Assembly: GCF_000719775.1 (NCBI RefSeq)
Contig: NZ_JOHR01000004.1
Span: 186,001 to 250,000, forward strand
Direction: 5' to 3'
From: Streptomyces sp. NRRL F-5135
Lineage (GTDB): Bacteria > Actinomycetota > Actinomycetes > Streptomycetales > Streptomycetaceae
Length of the DNA: 64,000 nt
The translations under genes and the position numbers were made by a program. The notes beneath the pieces are model-generated. The model did not search any database. It saw only the letters and a program-made list of their open reading frames with translations, and had not been told where the DNA came from. This document shows, one piece after another, positions 36,231 to 44,512 of the stretch (position 1 is its first letter; each line of letters starts with the position of its first letter).

Positions 36231-37009
36231 ACGGTGAAGTCCTCCTCGGTCTCGATGATCACCGGGCGGCTGGTGTGCAGCAGGGACAGCAGCAGGAGCG
36301 GGGCGAGCAGGGCGGGCAGGGCCTCGGTGGCGAGGAGCGTCAGGCCGGCGGCGACGATGATCAAGGAGGCGGCGCCGAGGGTGGTCCTGCCGTGGCGGAG
36401 CAGGAAGTACGCGGCGAGCCGGCAGGTGTCCGCCGTGCGGAAGGCGAACAGGGAGGTGAGGACCAGGGCGTGGGCGCCCCAGAGCAGCCCCGCGAGCCCG
36501 GCCGCCGCCAGCAGGGCGGCCCACCAGCCGGGCAGTCCGGTGAGCGGGAAGTGGGCGAGGCAGAACGCGATGACGGTGAGCCAGGTGAGCAGCCCCGCCC
36601 AGAGTTTGAGGGCGGGCCAGGCGTTCAGGCGCCAGCCGCGCCAGTAGTCGCGGGCCGGGTGCAGGTCGGTCAGGTCGCGACCGCGGTGGTGCAGCGCGTG
36701 GAGGGCGGCGGCGAGAGCGGGGCCGAGCGGCAGCAGACAGACGGCGGCGAGCGGCAGACCGGCCGGGTCGCGGTCGAGGAAGAACAGGGCGACGAGCCCC
36801 GGGGACGCGGCGGCGAGCAGCATCGCCTCCACCGTGAGCAGGGTGTGGACCAGGGCGGCGGCCCGGGAGAGCGGACCGTCGCCGGAGAAGCCGGGCCCGG
36901 GCACGCGGCCCGGCGAGGGCCGGCCCTCGGCACCCGGACCGTGCTCGGTCCGGGTGCCGGGACGCGGACCGAGCCCGCCCACGGGCCGGTCCGGGACGCG
37001 GTGACGCAT
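36227..37009 (-). CDS. YesL-like (DUF624) membrane protein
   Basis: This 260-residue integral membrane protein of the DUF624/YesL type is usually encoded next to LplB/LplC-type oligosaccharide importers; its role is unknown. After a 45-residue Arg/Pro/Gly-rich N-terminus there are four or five hydrophobic helices (AALVHTLLTVEAMLLAAAS; WAALLAAAGLAGLLWGAHAL). The family tryptophan/arginine block is DYWRGWRLNAWPALKLW. The C-terminus is IIETEEDFTV. It overlaps both neighbours: 4 bp with GH42, and about 340 bp with an out-of-frame extension of the binding protein. Confidence 0.85.
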   Translation of the reverse strand: MRHRVPDRPVGGLGPRPGTRTEHGPGAEGRPSPGRVPGPGFSGDGPLSRAAALVHTLLTVEAMLLAAASPGLVALFFLDRDPAGLPLAAVCLLPLGPALAAALHALHHRGRDLTDLHPARDYWRGWRLNAWPALKLWAGLLTWLTVIAFCLAHFPLTGLPGWWAALLAAAGLAGLLWGAHALVLTSLFAFRTADTCRLAAYFLLRHGRTTLGAASLIIVAAGLTLLATEALPALLAPLLLLSLLHTSRPVIIETEEDFTV

Positions 37010-38667
37010 GGGGATCGGCCCTTCTCGCGCTGGAAGCGTTCGTAGGCCTGGTTGTGCAGGTCGACGTAGCGGTCCATGTTCCGGCTCTTGAGCTCGGCGA
37101 CGTAGCTGTCCCATTCGGCCAGGGGACGCTTGCCGAGGGCGAACTTCAGTGTGTTCTGTGCGACGTGGTCCTTGAGCGGGGTGTCCCAGAGCGCCGCCTG
37201 CTCCTGCTCCTCGGCCCTCAGAGGATGAGCGGGTTCGACGGGGAGGAGGGGGCGCCGCGCCATGGCGTCGGCGAACTTCTTCTCGTCCGGGGCGAAGGAC
37301 GAGGAGACCAGCGCCCAGCTGCCGCCGTAGGCGAACACGCCGTTGGAGAATCCGTAGTCCTTCTGGAGGTCCTTCGGCGCGTCGGCAGGGGTGCCCATGA
37401 GGCCGATACCGTCCTCGACCCGGTACCGGCCGGGCCCGGACCGGCTGTAGGTGACGCCCTGGACACCGTATTTGCCGAACTCCTGCCCGGCGTCCGAGTA
37501 CCACAGCCAGTCCACGAACTGCATCAGCGCGACGAAGCTGTCGCTCTTGAGCGCCGCGCTGGAGATCAGCAGGCCGTTCTCCAGACGGCTTCCCCGCACC
37601 GCCCGGCCGGCCGGGCCGACGGGTACCGGGATCATCTCGATCGTGGCGCCCTCGACCTGTTCGGAGAGGTTGTACCGGTAGTTCTGCACGAGCTCCTGCG
37701 GGTTGGCGCTGATCGCGAAGGACTTCTCGGACAGGAGCTTCTGCACGGCCTCGTCGTCGGTCTGGGTGAAGCTCTCCGGATCCAGCAGCTTCTCGGCGCA
37801 CAGCTTGCGGAGATATTCGAGCAGCCGCCGGTACTCGTCCATGGCCCCGGTGAACACGTACTTCTGCGCCGTGGTGTCGAAGGTGACGTTGTCGTAGTCC
37901 CAGCCGGCCTTGGTGCCGTAGGTCTTGGAGAGGTACGACAGGAGCGATCCGGCCGGGTAGGTGGGGACGCTCCAGCGGTCCGAGAACGGATAGCGGTCGG
38001 GGTACTCCTCCTTGATCGCCTTGAGGACGTCGTAGACCTCGTCCCAGGTACCGGGAAGCTTCAGGCCGAGCCGCTCCAGGACGTCCGTGCGCAGGGCCAG
38101 CGAGTAGCCGTGCCGCACCTTCTCGTGCAGGCCCGGCAGCAGGTAGAACCTGCCGTCGGCCTGCCGGATGGAGTCGAGTTCTCCCTCCAGGCCCCATGCC
38201 TTCACCTTGGCCGTGAAGTTCGGCATGAGGCCGGTGTACTCGCTGACCGGGAGCAACGCCCCCGAGGAGACGAACGCGGTCTCCTGGGGGTGGTAGGTCT
38301 TGGGGATGATCCAGGGGGCGTCGCCCGCACCGATCATCAGGCTTCTCTTCTTCTCGTAGTCGCTGGCCGGCACCGCTGTCGGCTCGAAGGTGACCTTCGT
38401 GCGTCTGGTGATCTCCTTCCAGAAGAGCCAGGAGTCCTTCATCGGGTAGGTCGGCATGTTGTTGTGCAGGATCGAGAAGCTGAGCGGCCCGGCCGCCGTG
38501 AACTGGTCGCCGACGCCGTACTTGTCCATCGCTCCCTTGCGCTTCTTCGACAGGTCAGCGGGGCCTTCGTCGCCCTCGCCCCCGCCGCACCCGCTCAGTG
38601 CGGCGAGCCCGGCGAAGCCCGCCACTGCGAGCAGACCGCGTCGCGACAGCTGTCCGGAGTTCTTCAC
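36670..38667 (-). CDS. Extracellular oligosaccharide-binding lipoprotein (LipO/YtcQ type), open frame abnormally extended
   Basis: This large substrate-binding protein has the twin Arg start SRRGLLAVAGFAG, lipobox LSGCGGG and a family N-terminus (SFSILHNNMPTYPMKDSWLFWKEI). The family-like part ends near residue 553 with AYERFQREKG, where LipO-like proteins normally stop. Here no stop codon occurs in frame, and translation would run another 110 residues (Arg/Pro/Cys-rich, out of frame through the yesL gene) to 36670. Either the stop has been lost by a small indel, or a frameshift or assembly error is present. The GTG at 38667 has a GGAG site. Confidence 0.85.
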   Translation of the reverse strand: MKNSGQLSRRGLLAVAGFAGLAALSGCGGGEGDEGPADLSKKRKGAMDKYGVGDQFTAAGPLSFSILHNNMPTYPMKDSWLFWKEITRRTKVTFEPTAVPASDYEKKRSLMIGAGDAPWIIPKTYHPQETAFVSSGALLPVSEYTGLMPNFTAKVKAWGLEGELDSIRQADGRFYLLPGLHEKVRHGYSLALRTDVLERLGLKLPGTWDEVYDVLKAIKEEYPDRYPFSDRWSVPTYPAGSLLSYLSKTYGTKAGWDYDNVTFDTTAQKYVFTGAMDEYRRLLEYLRKLCAEKLLDPESFTQTDDEAVQKLLSEKSFAISANPQELVQNYRYNLSEQVEGATIEMIPVPVGPAGRAVRGSRLENGLLISSAALKSDSFVALMQFVDWLWYSDAGQEFGKYGVQGVTYSRSGPGRYRVEDGIGLMGTPADAPKDLQKDYGFSNGVFAYGGSWALVSSSFAPDEKKFADAMARRPLLPVEPAHPLRAEEQEQAALWDTPLKDHVAQNTLKFALGKRPLAEWDSYVAELKSRNMDRYVDLHNQAYERFQREKGRSPCVTASRTGPWAGSVRVPAPGPSTVRVPRAGPRRAACPGPASPATVRSPGPPPWSTPCSRWRRCCSPPRPRGSSPCSSSTATRPVCRSPPSVCCRSAPLSPPPSTRCTTAVAT

Positions 38668-38715
38668 GGTGACTCCTCACTCCCTTGTCCCGATGGTGCG
38701 CCAGGGGTGGACCGG

Positions 38716-39702
38716 TCATCCCTTGACCGCGCCGAGCATGACGCCGGAGACGAAATAGCGCTGGACGAACGGATACACGCACAGGACGGGCAGCGCGGTG
38801 AGCACGATGGTGACCGACTGGATGTTCGCGGCGACCTGGGTGAGCTGGTCCGTGCTCGCCCCGGCGCCCGTCCCGCCGGTGGCGCCCACGATGAGGTTGC
38901 GCAGATAGACGGTGACCGGCATCAGGTCCGCCCGGTCGAAGTAGAGGAACGCGGAGAACCAGGAGTTCCAGAAGCTCACGGAGTAGAACAGGACCATCGT
39001 GGCGACGACCGCCTTGGACAGCGGAAGCACGATCCGGAGCAGGGTGCCGTAGGTGCTCAGGCCGTCGATCTGCCCCGCCTCCTCCAGTTCGGCCGGCAGG
39101 CTCTCGAAGAACGCCTTCATCACCAGCAGGTTGAACACACTGATCGCGTTGGGGATCACCATCGCCCAGAGGGTGTTCTTCATGCCGAGGCTGGTGACGA
39201 GCACGTAGTGGGGGATCAGCCCGCCGGAGAAGAACATGGTGAACACGGCGACACCGATGAGGAAGCCCCGGCCCGCGAGGTCCTTCTTCGACAGGACATA
39301 CGCGTAACAGGTCGTCAGGAGCATGGCGACAGCCGTGGCGACGACCGTGTAGAGGACGGTGTTGCCGTAGTTGCGCCAGAACGTCTCGTCCCGGAAAACG
39401 ATCTCGTAGGTGGTGAGGTTGAACCCCCGCGGCCACAGGTTCACCTCGCCGGCCCTGATCCGGGCCTCGGCGCTGAACGAGCGGGCGAGGATGTTGAGGA
39501 ACGGGTAGAGGGTCAGCACGACGACACCCGTCAGCACCAGGGCGTTGATCCCCTGGAAGACCCGGTAGCCACGGCCCGGACGATGGAGGGGCCGCCGCAC
39601 GGTGCCGCGGACCGGTCGTGCGCCCGGCCGTGGACTCAGCCGTGCGCCCGGCCCGTGGCCCGGGCGGCGGTCCCCGCGGTTGTCCGTGCGGCGCGGTGTC
39701 AC
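38716..39702 (-). CDS. ABC transporter permease (LplC/YtcP type)
   Basis: This 328-residue permease has six predicted helices. Motifs are FFSGGLIPHYVLV (typical of LplC/YtcP), the EAA loop ELEEAGQIDGLSTYGTLLRIVLPLS, and the C-terminal QRYFVSGVMLGAVKG. The N-terminal 45 residues are Arg/Pro-rich and family-atypical. The GTG at 39702 overlaps the previous stop (GTGA), giving the standard coupling with the LplB-type partner. Family members import long plant or pectin-type oligosaccharides. Confidence 0.93.
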   Translation of the reverse strand: MTPRRTDNRGDRRPGHGPGARLSPRPGARPVRGTVRRPLHRPGRGYRVFQGINALVLTGVVVLTLYPFLNILARSFSAEARIRAGEVNLWPRGFNLTTYEIVFRDETFWRNYGNTVLYTVVATAVAMLLTTCYAYVLSKKDLAGRGFLIGVAVFTMFFSGGLIPHYVLVTSLGMKNTLWAMVIPNAISVFNLLVMKAFFESLPAELEEAGQIDGLSTYGTLLRIVLPLSKAVVATMVLFYSVSFWNSWFSAFLYFDRADLMPVTVYLRNLIVGATGGTGAGASTDQLTQVAANIQSVTIVLTALPVLCVYPFVQRYFVSGVMLGAVKG

Positions 39703-40697
39703 CACAGGCTCGTCCCCACTGTGCGGCGTGAGAGCAGGTTGGCGGAGGCGATCAGGACCAGACCGATGACCGCCTCGAAGAGGCCGATGGCGGCGGCGTA
39801 ACTGAAGCTGTTGGACTCGACGCCCGTCCGGTACAGGTAGGTGGAGATGACGTCGGCGGTCGGGTACGTCAGCGGGTTGTACAGGAGCAGGACCTTCTCG
39901 AAGCCGACGGCCATGAAGGTGCCGATGTTGAGGATCAGGAGCGTGATCATGGTCGGCCGGATGCCGGGCAGGGTGACGTGCCAGATCTGCCGCCACCGGC
40001 CCGCACCGTCGATGCGGGCCGCCTCGTACAGGTCCTCGTCGATGGTGGTCAGCGCCGCGAGATACAGGATGGTGCCCCAGCCGGCGGTCTGCCAGATCTC
40101 CGAACCCACAAAGACGGTACGGAACCAGCCGGGCTCCTGGAGGAACGCGACCGGTGCCTGGCCGAGGCTCTCGAGCGCCTGATTCACCGGTCCGTCGGCG
40201 GCGAGCATCTGCGTGGTGATGCCCGCGACGATCACGATGGACAGGAAGTGGGGGAGGTACGAGACCGACTGCACGAAGCGTTTCAGCGCCCGGGTGCGGA
40301 CCTCGTTGAACAGCAGCGCCAGCACGATCGGCACCGGGAAGCAGAACAGCAGCGTCAGGGCGCCCAGCCACAGGGTGTTCGTGAACACCTGCCAGAACGT
40401 CGGATCGGTCAGGAACATGCGCACGTACCGCAGTCCGACCCACTGTTCGCCCAGGATGGAACCGCCCGGCTCGAAGCGGCGGAAGGCGATGACATTGCCG
40501 ATCATCGGCAGGTAGCGGAACACCAGGAAGAACGCGAGCGGCAGCACGGCGAGCGAGTAGAGCTGCCAGTCCCGGCGCAGCGCCTGCCGCCAGGTGCGGC
40601 GCGCGGCGGGCCGCCTTCCGCGCCGTGGGGCGGTGTCCTCGGGCGGAGGCGCATTCCCGGTGGCCGGCTCCGGGTCCACAGCGGTGCGGGTCGTCAC
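39699..40697 (-). CDS. ABC transporter permease (LplB/YteP type)
   Basis: This 332-residue permease is the first gene of the importer operon. It has the typical LplB start WQLYSLAVLPLAFFLVFRYLP, GLRYVRMFLTDPTFW, the EAA loop YEAARIDGAGRWRQIWHVTLPGI, and LLLYNPLTYPTADVISTYLYRTGV. The GTG at 40697 is chosen for its GGGAGG ribosome binding site. No ATPase gene is present, so a shared MsiK-like ATPase is expected. Confidence 0.93.
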   Translation of the reverse strand: MTTRTAVDPEPATGNAPPPEDTAPRRGRRPAARRTWRQALRRDWQLYSLAVLPLAFFLVFRYLPMIGNVIAFRRFEPGGSILGEQWVGLRYVRMFLTDPTFWQVFTNTLWLGALTLLFCFPVPIVLALLFNEVRTRALKRFVQSVSYLPHFLSIVIVAGITTQMLAADGPVNQALESLGQAPVAFLQEPGWFRTVFVGSEIWQTAGWGTILYLAALTTIDEDLYEAARIDGAGRWRQIWHVTLPGIRPTMITLLILNIGTFMAVGFEKVLLLYNPLTYPTADVISTYLYRTGVESNSFSYAAAIGLFEAVIGLVLIASANLLSRRTVGTSLW

Positions 40698-41101
40698 GCT
40701 CGGGCCTCCCGTGGAGAAGAGCGGGGCAAGGGCGGTGAGTGTCCGACGGGCCGGTCCGACGGCCGGTCCGACGGGCCTGTCCGATGAGCCGGTCCCTCGG
40801 GCCGGGCCCGTGGCCGGTCCGAGGGACCGGACGAAGGAGCCGACCGTCAACGTGTGGCCGCGGCCGATCCCGTCGGCCGGCAATCTCTCCGAATATTTCG
40901 GCAATGAAGCCGCAACTTAAGGGTGTGCGATAGCGGTGTCAATGGGTACTGCACGAGGTCGTGTTGCGTCAGAATTGGCGTGGGGCTGTGCATATCCGCA
41001 AAGGAACTGGGGAGTTCTCCGTTCTGACTCTTCGAAAGTTTCCGGCAGGCGTCCGTGCCGATCGGATGGCCCGGCAGCGCCCTGACCCTCAGCGAGGTGC
41101 C
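40698..41101. promoter_or_regulatory. Divergent promoter region with two CGAA-type dyads
   Basis: This 404-bp region separates the importer operon (minus) from the CE7 esterase (plus). It contains CGAATATTTCG (40890-40900) and CGAAAGTTTCC (41033-41043). Both are 10/11 matches to CGAAA-N-TTTCG, a dyad I recall as conserved upstream of Streptomyces xylanase genes. The second lies 59 bp before the esterase ATG. The region around 40890-41045 is relatively A/T-rich. No other gene was recognised. Confidence 0.55.
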
Positions 41102-42091
41102 ATGCCCGCCTTCGATCTGCCACCGGCCGAACTGGAGAAACACCGTCCCGCCCCTGACGAGCCGGCCGACTTCGACGCCTTCTGGCGAGCCACGTCGGAG
41201 GAATCCGGCCGGACCGAACCGGTCGTGTCCGTACGGCCTGTCGACAACGGGCTGCGCCTGGTCGACACGTGGGACGTGACCTTCCGCGGCTTCGCGGGCG
41301 ATCCGGTACGCGCCTGGTACACACGACCGGCGGGAGACCCGCGGCCGCGCCCGGCCGTCGTCGAGTACGCGGGGTACGGGCGCGGGCGCGGCCTGCCCCA
41401 CGAGCGGCTCACCTGGGCCGCCGCGGGATACGCGCACCTGCTCATGGACAACCGGGGCCAGGGCGACCAGTACGGCAGCGGTGGCGACACCCCCGACCCG
41501 CACGCCGGGGCACCGGGCGGTCCGGGACCGGTCGTACGCGGCTTGCTGGACCCGCACGACTACCACTACCGGCGGCTGATCACCGACGCGGTTCGCGCCG
41601 TCGCCGCACTGCGGTCGCTCCCGGGCGTGGACCGTGACCGGGTGGCGGCGGTCGGCAACAGCCAGGGCGGCGGGCTCGCCCTGGCCGTCGCCGGGCTGGT
41701 CCCCGACCTCGCCGCCGCGGTGGTCAGCGCGCCCTTGCTGTGCGGTATCCGGCGCGCCCTCGACCTCACCGACGCCGGCCCGTACGGCGAGATCGCCACC
41801 TACCTCTCCGTGCACCGCGGCGCCGAGGCCGCCGCCCGTCGCACCCTCTCCTACGTGGAGGGCGTCTCCTTCGCCCGGCGCGCCGCCGCCCCCGCGCACT
41901 TCGGGGTCGGGCTGCGGGACACGGTCTGCCCGCCCAGCGGCGCTTACGCCGCCTACAACCGTTACGGAGAGCTCACCGGCCGCTCTCCGCTGCGGGAGAT
42001 CCACGCGTACCCCTTCAACCAGCACGAGGGCGGCGACGCCGTGCACGTCCGTCGCCAACTGAGCTGGCTGGCGGACGTGCTCGCCCCTTGA
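41102..42091 (+). CDS. CE7-type acetyl-xylan esterase/cephalosporin-C deacetylase
   Basis: This 329-residue alpha/beta hydrolase of carbohydrate esterase family 7 has the family start MPAFDLPPAELEKHRP and RGQGDQYGSGGDT. The nucleophile Ser is in GNSQGGGLALAVAGL, the Asp in GLRDTVCPPSGAYAAYN, and the His in NQHEGG. No signal peptide is seen, so it removes acetyl groups from imported xylo-oligosaccharides in the cytoplasm, in keeping with the GH67, GH42 and importer genes next to it. The ATG at 41102 has an AGCGAGG site; the open frame extends 47 codons upstream without family sequence. Confidence 0.92.
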   Translation: MPAFDLPPAELEKHRPAPDEPADFDAFWRATSEESGRTEPVVSVRPVDNGLRLVDTWDVTFRGFAGDPVRAWYTRPAGDPRPRPAVVEYAGYGRGRGLPHERLTWAAAGYAHLLMDNRGQGDQYGSGGDTPDPHAGAPGGPGPVVRGLLDPHDYHYRRLITDAVRAVAALRSLPGVDRDRVAAVGNSQGGGLALAVAGLVPDLAAAVVSAPLLCGIRRALDLTDAGPYGEIATYLSVHRGAEAAARRTLSYVEGVSFARRAAAPAHFGVGLRDTVCPPSGAYAAYNRYGELTGRSPLREIHAYPFNQHEGGDAVHVRRQLSWLADVLAP

Positions 42092-42266
42092 CCGGCCGGA
42101 CCGGCCGCACGACCGGCCGCGGCCGGATGCCTCCGGACATGTGCGTCAGGTCGGCAGGCGGAGTCGGTCCGGGCGTGCGGGCCGAGCCGGCCCGCGCACG
42201 CGACGGCGGCGCCCCGAAGACCCGGTGCCGGCCTTCGAGGCGCCGCCCAGAGGCTCGCCGGCCCGC

Positions 42267-43343
42267 TCAGGACCGGTGGTACTGCTGCGGCACGAACACC
42301 GTGCCGCCCAGTTCGCGGGCCGCGCGGCGGGCCCAGGACGGGTCGCGCAGCAGCTCCCTGCCGAGCAGGACGGCGTCGGCCTCGCCATTGGTGACGATCT
42401 TCTCGGCCTGCTCGGGCTCGGTGATCAGGCCGACGGCCGCCACCGGAAGCCGCGTCTCGGCCTTGACCCGGGCCGCGAACGGCACCTGGTAGCCGGGGCC
42501 GGCCGGGATGCGGACGCGCGGTGCGTTGCCGCCGCTGGACACGTCGAGCAGGTCCACGCCGTGTGCGAGCAACTCGTCCGCGAGGCGGACGGTGTCGTCG
42601 GCCGTCCAGCCGCCCTCGTCCAGCCAGTCCGTCGCGGAGACGCGGAAGAACACCGGCAGGTCCTCGGGCCACTCCGCGCGTACGGCGTCCACCACCTCCA
42701 GGGCGAACCGCGCCCGGTTCTCGAAGGAGCCGCCGTAGGCGTCCGTGCGGTGGTTGCTGTGCGGGGAGAGGAACTCGCCGATCAGATAGCCGTGCGCGCC
42801 GTGCACCTCGACCACCTGGAAGCCCGCCTCCCTGGCCCGGCGGGCGGCCGCCGCGAACTGTCCGACGATCTCCTGGATCTCGTCGACGGTGAGTTCGGCG
42901 GGCAGCGGGTCGGTCTCGGCGAAGGGCACCGCGCTCGGCGCCAGCGTCTGCCAGCCGCCCGCCCCGGGGCCGAGCGGGGCGCCGCCCTGCCACGGGAGGT
43001 CGGTCGAGGCCTTGCGTCCCGCGTGGGCGATCTGGATCCCCGGAATCGAGCCCTGCGAGGTGATGAAGTCGGTGATCCGGCGGAACGCGGCGACCTGCGT
43101 GTCGTTCCAGATACCGAGGTCGGCGGGGCTGATCCGGCCCTCGGGGCTGACCGCCGTGGCCTCGACGAGGATCAGTCCGGTCCCGCCGGAGGCGCGCGCC
43201 GCGAGGTGCGCGAAGTGCCAGTCGTTCGGCGCGCCGGTGTCCGGGCCCGTGGTGTCCGCGGAGTACTGGCACATCGGCGCCATCCACACCCGGTTGGGAA
43301 TGGTCAGCGACCGCAGGGTGTAGGGCTCGAAGAGATCGCTCAT
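42267..43343 (-). CDS. Old yellow enzyme family NADH:flavin oxidoreductase (YqjM-like)
   Basis: This 358-residue FMN-dependent ene-reductase has the YqjM-type start SDLFEPYTLRSLTIPNR, with MAPMCQYSA (the flavin-contacting Cys), IQIAHAGRKAS, VEVHGAHGYLIGEFLSP with the active-site His, and the C-terminal VLLGRELLRDPSW. The ATG at 43343 has GGAG at a 7-bp spacing. It is divergent from a uracil-DNA glycosylase gene, and two copies of a palindromic operator lie between them. The inducer may be an electrophile such as an enone or quinone (inference from the family). Confidence 0.94.
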   Translation of the reverse strand: MSDLFEPYTLRSLTIPNRVWMAPMCQYSADTTGPDTGAPNDWHFAHLAARASGGTGLILVEATAVSPEGRISPADLGIWNDTQVAAFRRITDFITSQGSIPGIQIAHAGRKASTDLPWQGGAPLGPGAGGWQTLAPSAVPFAETDPLPAELTVDEIQEIVGQFAAAARRAREAGFQVVEVHGAHGYLIGEFLSPHSNHRTDAYGGSFENRARFALEVVDAVRAEWPEDLPVFFRVSATDWLDEGGWTADDTVRLADELLAHGVDLLDVSSGGNAPRVRIPAGPGYQVPFAARVKAETRLPVAAVGLITEPEQAEKIVTNGEADAVLLGRELLRDPSWARRAARELGGTVFVPQQYHRS

Positions 43344-43382
43344 GAAGGACTCCGTTTCGCTCGGTACGGCCGGCCAGGTTTT

Positions 43383-43433
43383 GTACGATACGTGTCGTAC
43401 TATGACGCCCGTCAAATTACGATGGTTCTCGTA
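43383..43433. promoter_or_regulatory. Paired operator TACGA-N6-TCGTA upstream of the ene-reductase
   Basis: GTACGATACGTGTCGTAC (43383-43400) is palindromic at 16 of 18 positions. A second TACGA-N6-TCGTA lies at 43418-43433, with centres about 34 bp apart. Further GTCGTAC copies occur at 43528-43545. On the minus strand the first site covers a possible -10 (TATCGT) 19 bp after a TTGACG. This pattern suits a TetR- or MarR-type repressor, whose gene is not in view. Confidence 0.6.
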
Positions 43434-43589
43434 CCACGGTGCCAACCGGAGCCCGCGGTGAGGAATTCCCTACCGAGGTGTTCGACGGGTCGCGCGTGTG
43501 CCGGTGTCCACCGCAGGCGCGGGGAGTGTCGTACCCGGGTCGTACAGTCGGCTGGAGGAAGGTGACTGCCGTACGAGCCGGAGGGACCG

Positions 43590-44426
43590 ATGGCCGGACA
43601 CGAGCCGCAGGCCGGACGCGAACCGATGGCCCGACGGGAGTCGGCGGAACCGGAGCGGACCGCGCCCGCCGCCCCGGACCTGCCGGCGCTGGACCGGCGT
43701 GTCGCCGAGTGCCGGGCCTGTCCGCGGCTGGTGCTCTGGCGGGAAGAGGTGGCGCGGACGCGGCGGGCGGCGTACGCGGACTGGGAGTACTGGGGCAGGC
43801 CGGTGCCCGGATTCGGCCCGGCGGACGCCGTGATGCTGATCATCGGCCTGGCCCCCGCCGCCCACGGTGGCAACCGCACCGGCCGGATGTTCACCGGCGA
43901 CCGTTCCGGTGACGTCCTGTTCCGGGCGTTGTACGACGTCGGTCTCGCCACGCAGCCGGTCGCCACCCACGGCGGAGACGGGATGCGCCTGCGGGCCGTC
44001 CGGATGACCGCGCCGGTGCACTGCGCCCCGCCCGACAACCGGCCCACCCCCGCGGAGCGCGACACCTGTCGTCCTTGGCTGGTGCGTGAACTGCGGCTGC
44101 TGCGGCCCACCGTGCGCGCGGTCGTGGTGCTCGGCGGCTTCGGCTGGCAGGCCACCTGGCCGGCGCTGGCGGCGGCGGGGTGGCCCACGCCCCGCCCGCG
44201 GCCGGCCTTCGCCCACGGGGCCCACCTCGCGTTGCCGCCCCTCGACGGACCGGCGGCGGGCGGCGGGGCGCGGGAACTGCACCTGTTCGGCTGTTACCAC
44301 GTCAGCCAACGCAACACCGCGACCGGCCGGCTCACGCCGGCGATGCTGCGCGACGTCCTCGCCCGGGCCGCCGACGCCGCGGGCCTGGGCGACGGCTCGT
44401 CCGTCGGGTCGCACGCCGCCGGATGA
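43590..44426 (+). CDS. udgB: Uracil-DNA glycosylase, family 5 (UdgB) with Fe-S cluster
   Basis: This 278-residue protein is a family 5 uracil/hypoxanthine-DNA glycosylase. Motif A is GLAPAAHGGNRTGRMFTGD and motif B is CYHVSQRNT. The four iron-sulfur cysteines are expected in CRACPRL, HCAPPDN and DTCRPWL. It complements the family 1 enzyme at 31.4 kb and is typical of GC-rich actinobacteria and thermophiles, where cytosine deamination is a large threat. The ATG at 43590 has a GGAGGG site; a Met 14 codons later is also possible. Confidence 0.92.
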   Translation: MAGHEPQAGREPMARRESAEPERTAPAAPDLPALDRRVAECRACPRLVLWREEVARTRRAAYADWEYWGRPVPGFGPADAVMLIIGLAPAAHGGNRTGRMFTGDRSGDVLFRALYDVGLATQPVATHGGDGMRLRAVRMTAPVHCAPPDNRPTPAERDTCRPWLVRELRLLRPTVRAVVVLGGFGWQATWPALAAAGWPTPRPRPAFAHGAHLALPPLDGPAAGGGARELHLFGCYHVSQRNTATGRLTPAMLRDVLARAADAAGLGDGSSVGSHAAG

Positions 44427-44474
44427 GGCGGGATGCGCCGACAGGGTGCCGTGCGGGCCGCCCCCGTGTGTGCC

Positions 44475-44505
44475 CTGACAATAAGGGCGGATTGCCTGAT
44501 TAAGT
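44475..44505 (+). promoter_or_regulatory. Possible promoter giving a leaderless transcript
   Basis: CTGACA (44475-44480) and TTAAGT (44500-44505) are 19 bp apart in an A/T-enriched patch. Transcription would start at about 44512, at or one base before the GTG start codon (44513) of the next gene, which has no ribosome binding site. This fits a leaderless mRNA. Confidence 0.4.
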
Positions 44506-44512
44506 TGCGATT

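Noticed and set aside
31410..44426. Two uracil-DNA glycosylases as a duplicated pair
   Set aside because: They belong to different families (1 and 5) with different motifs, so they are not duplicates.
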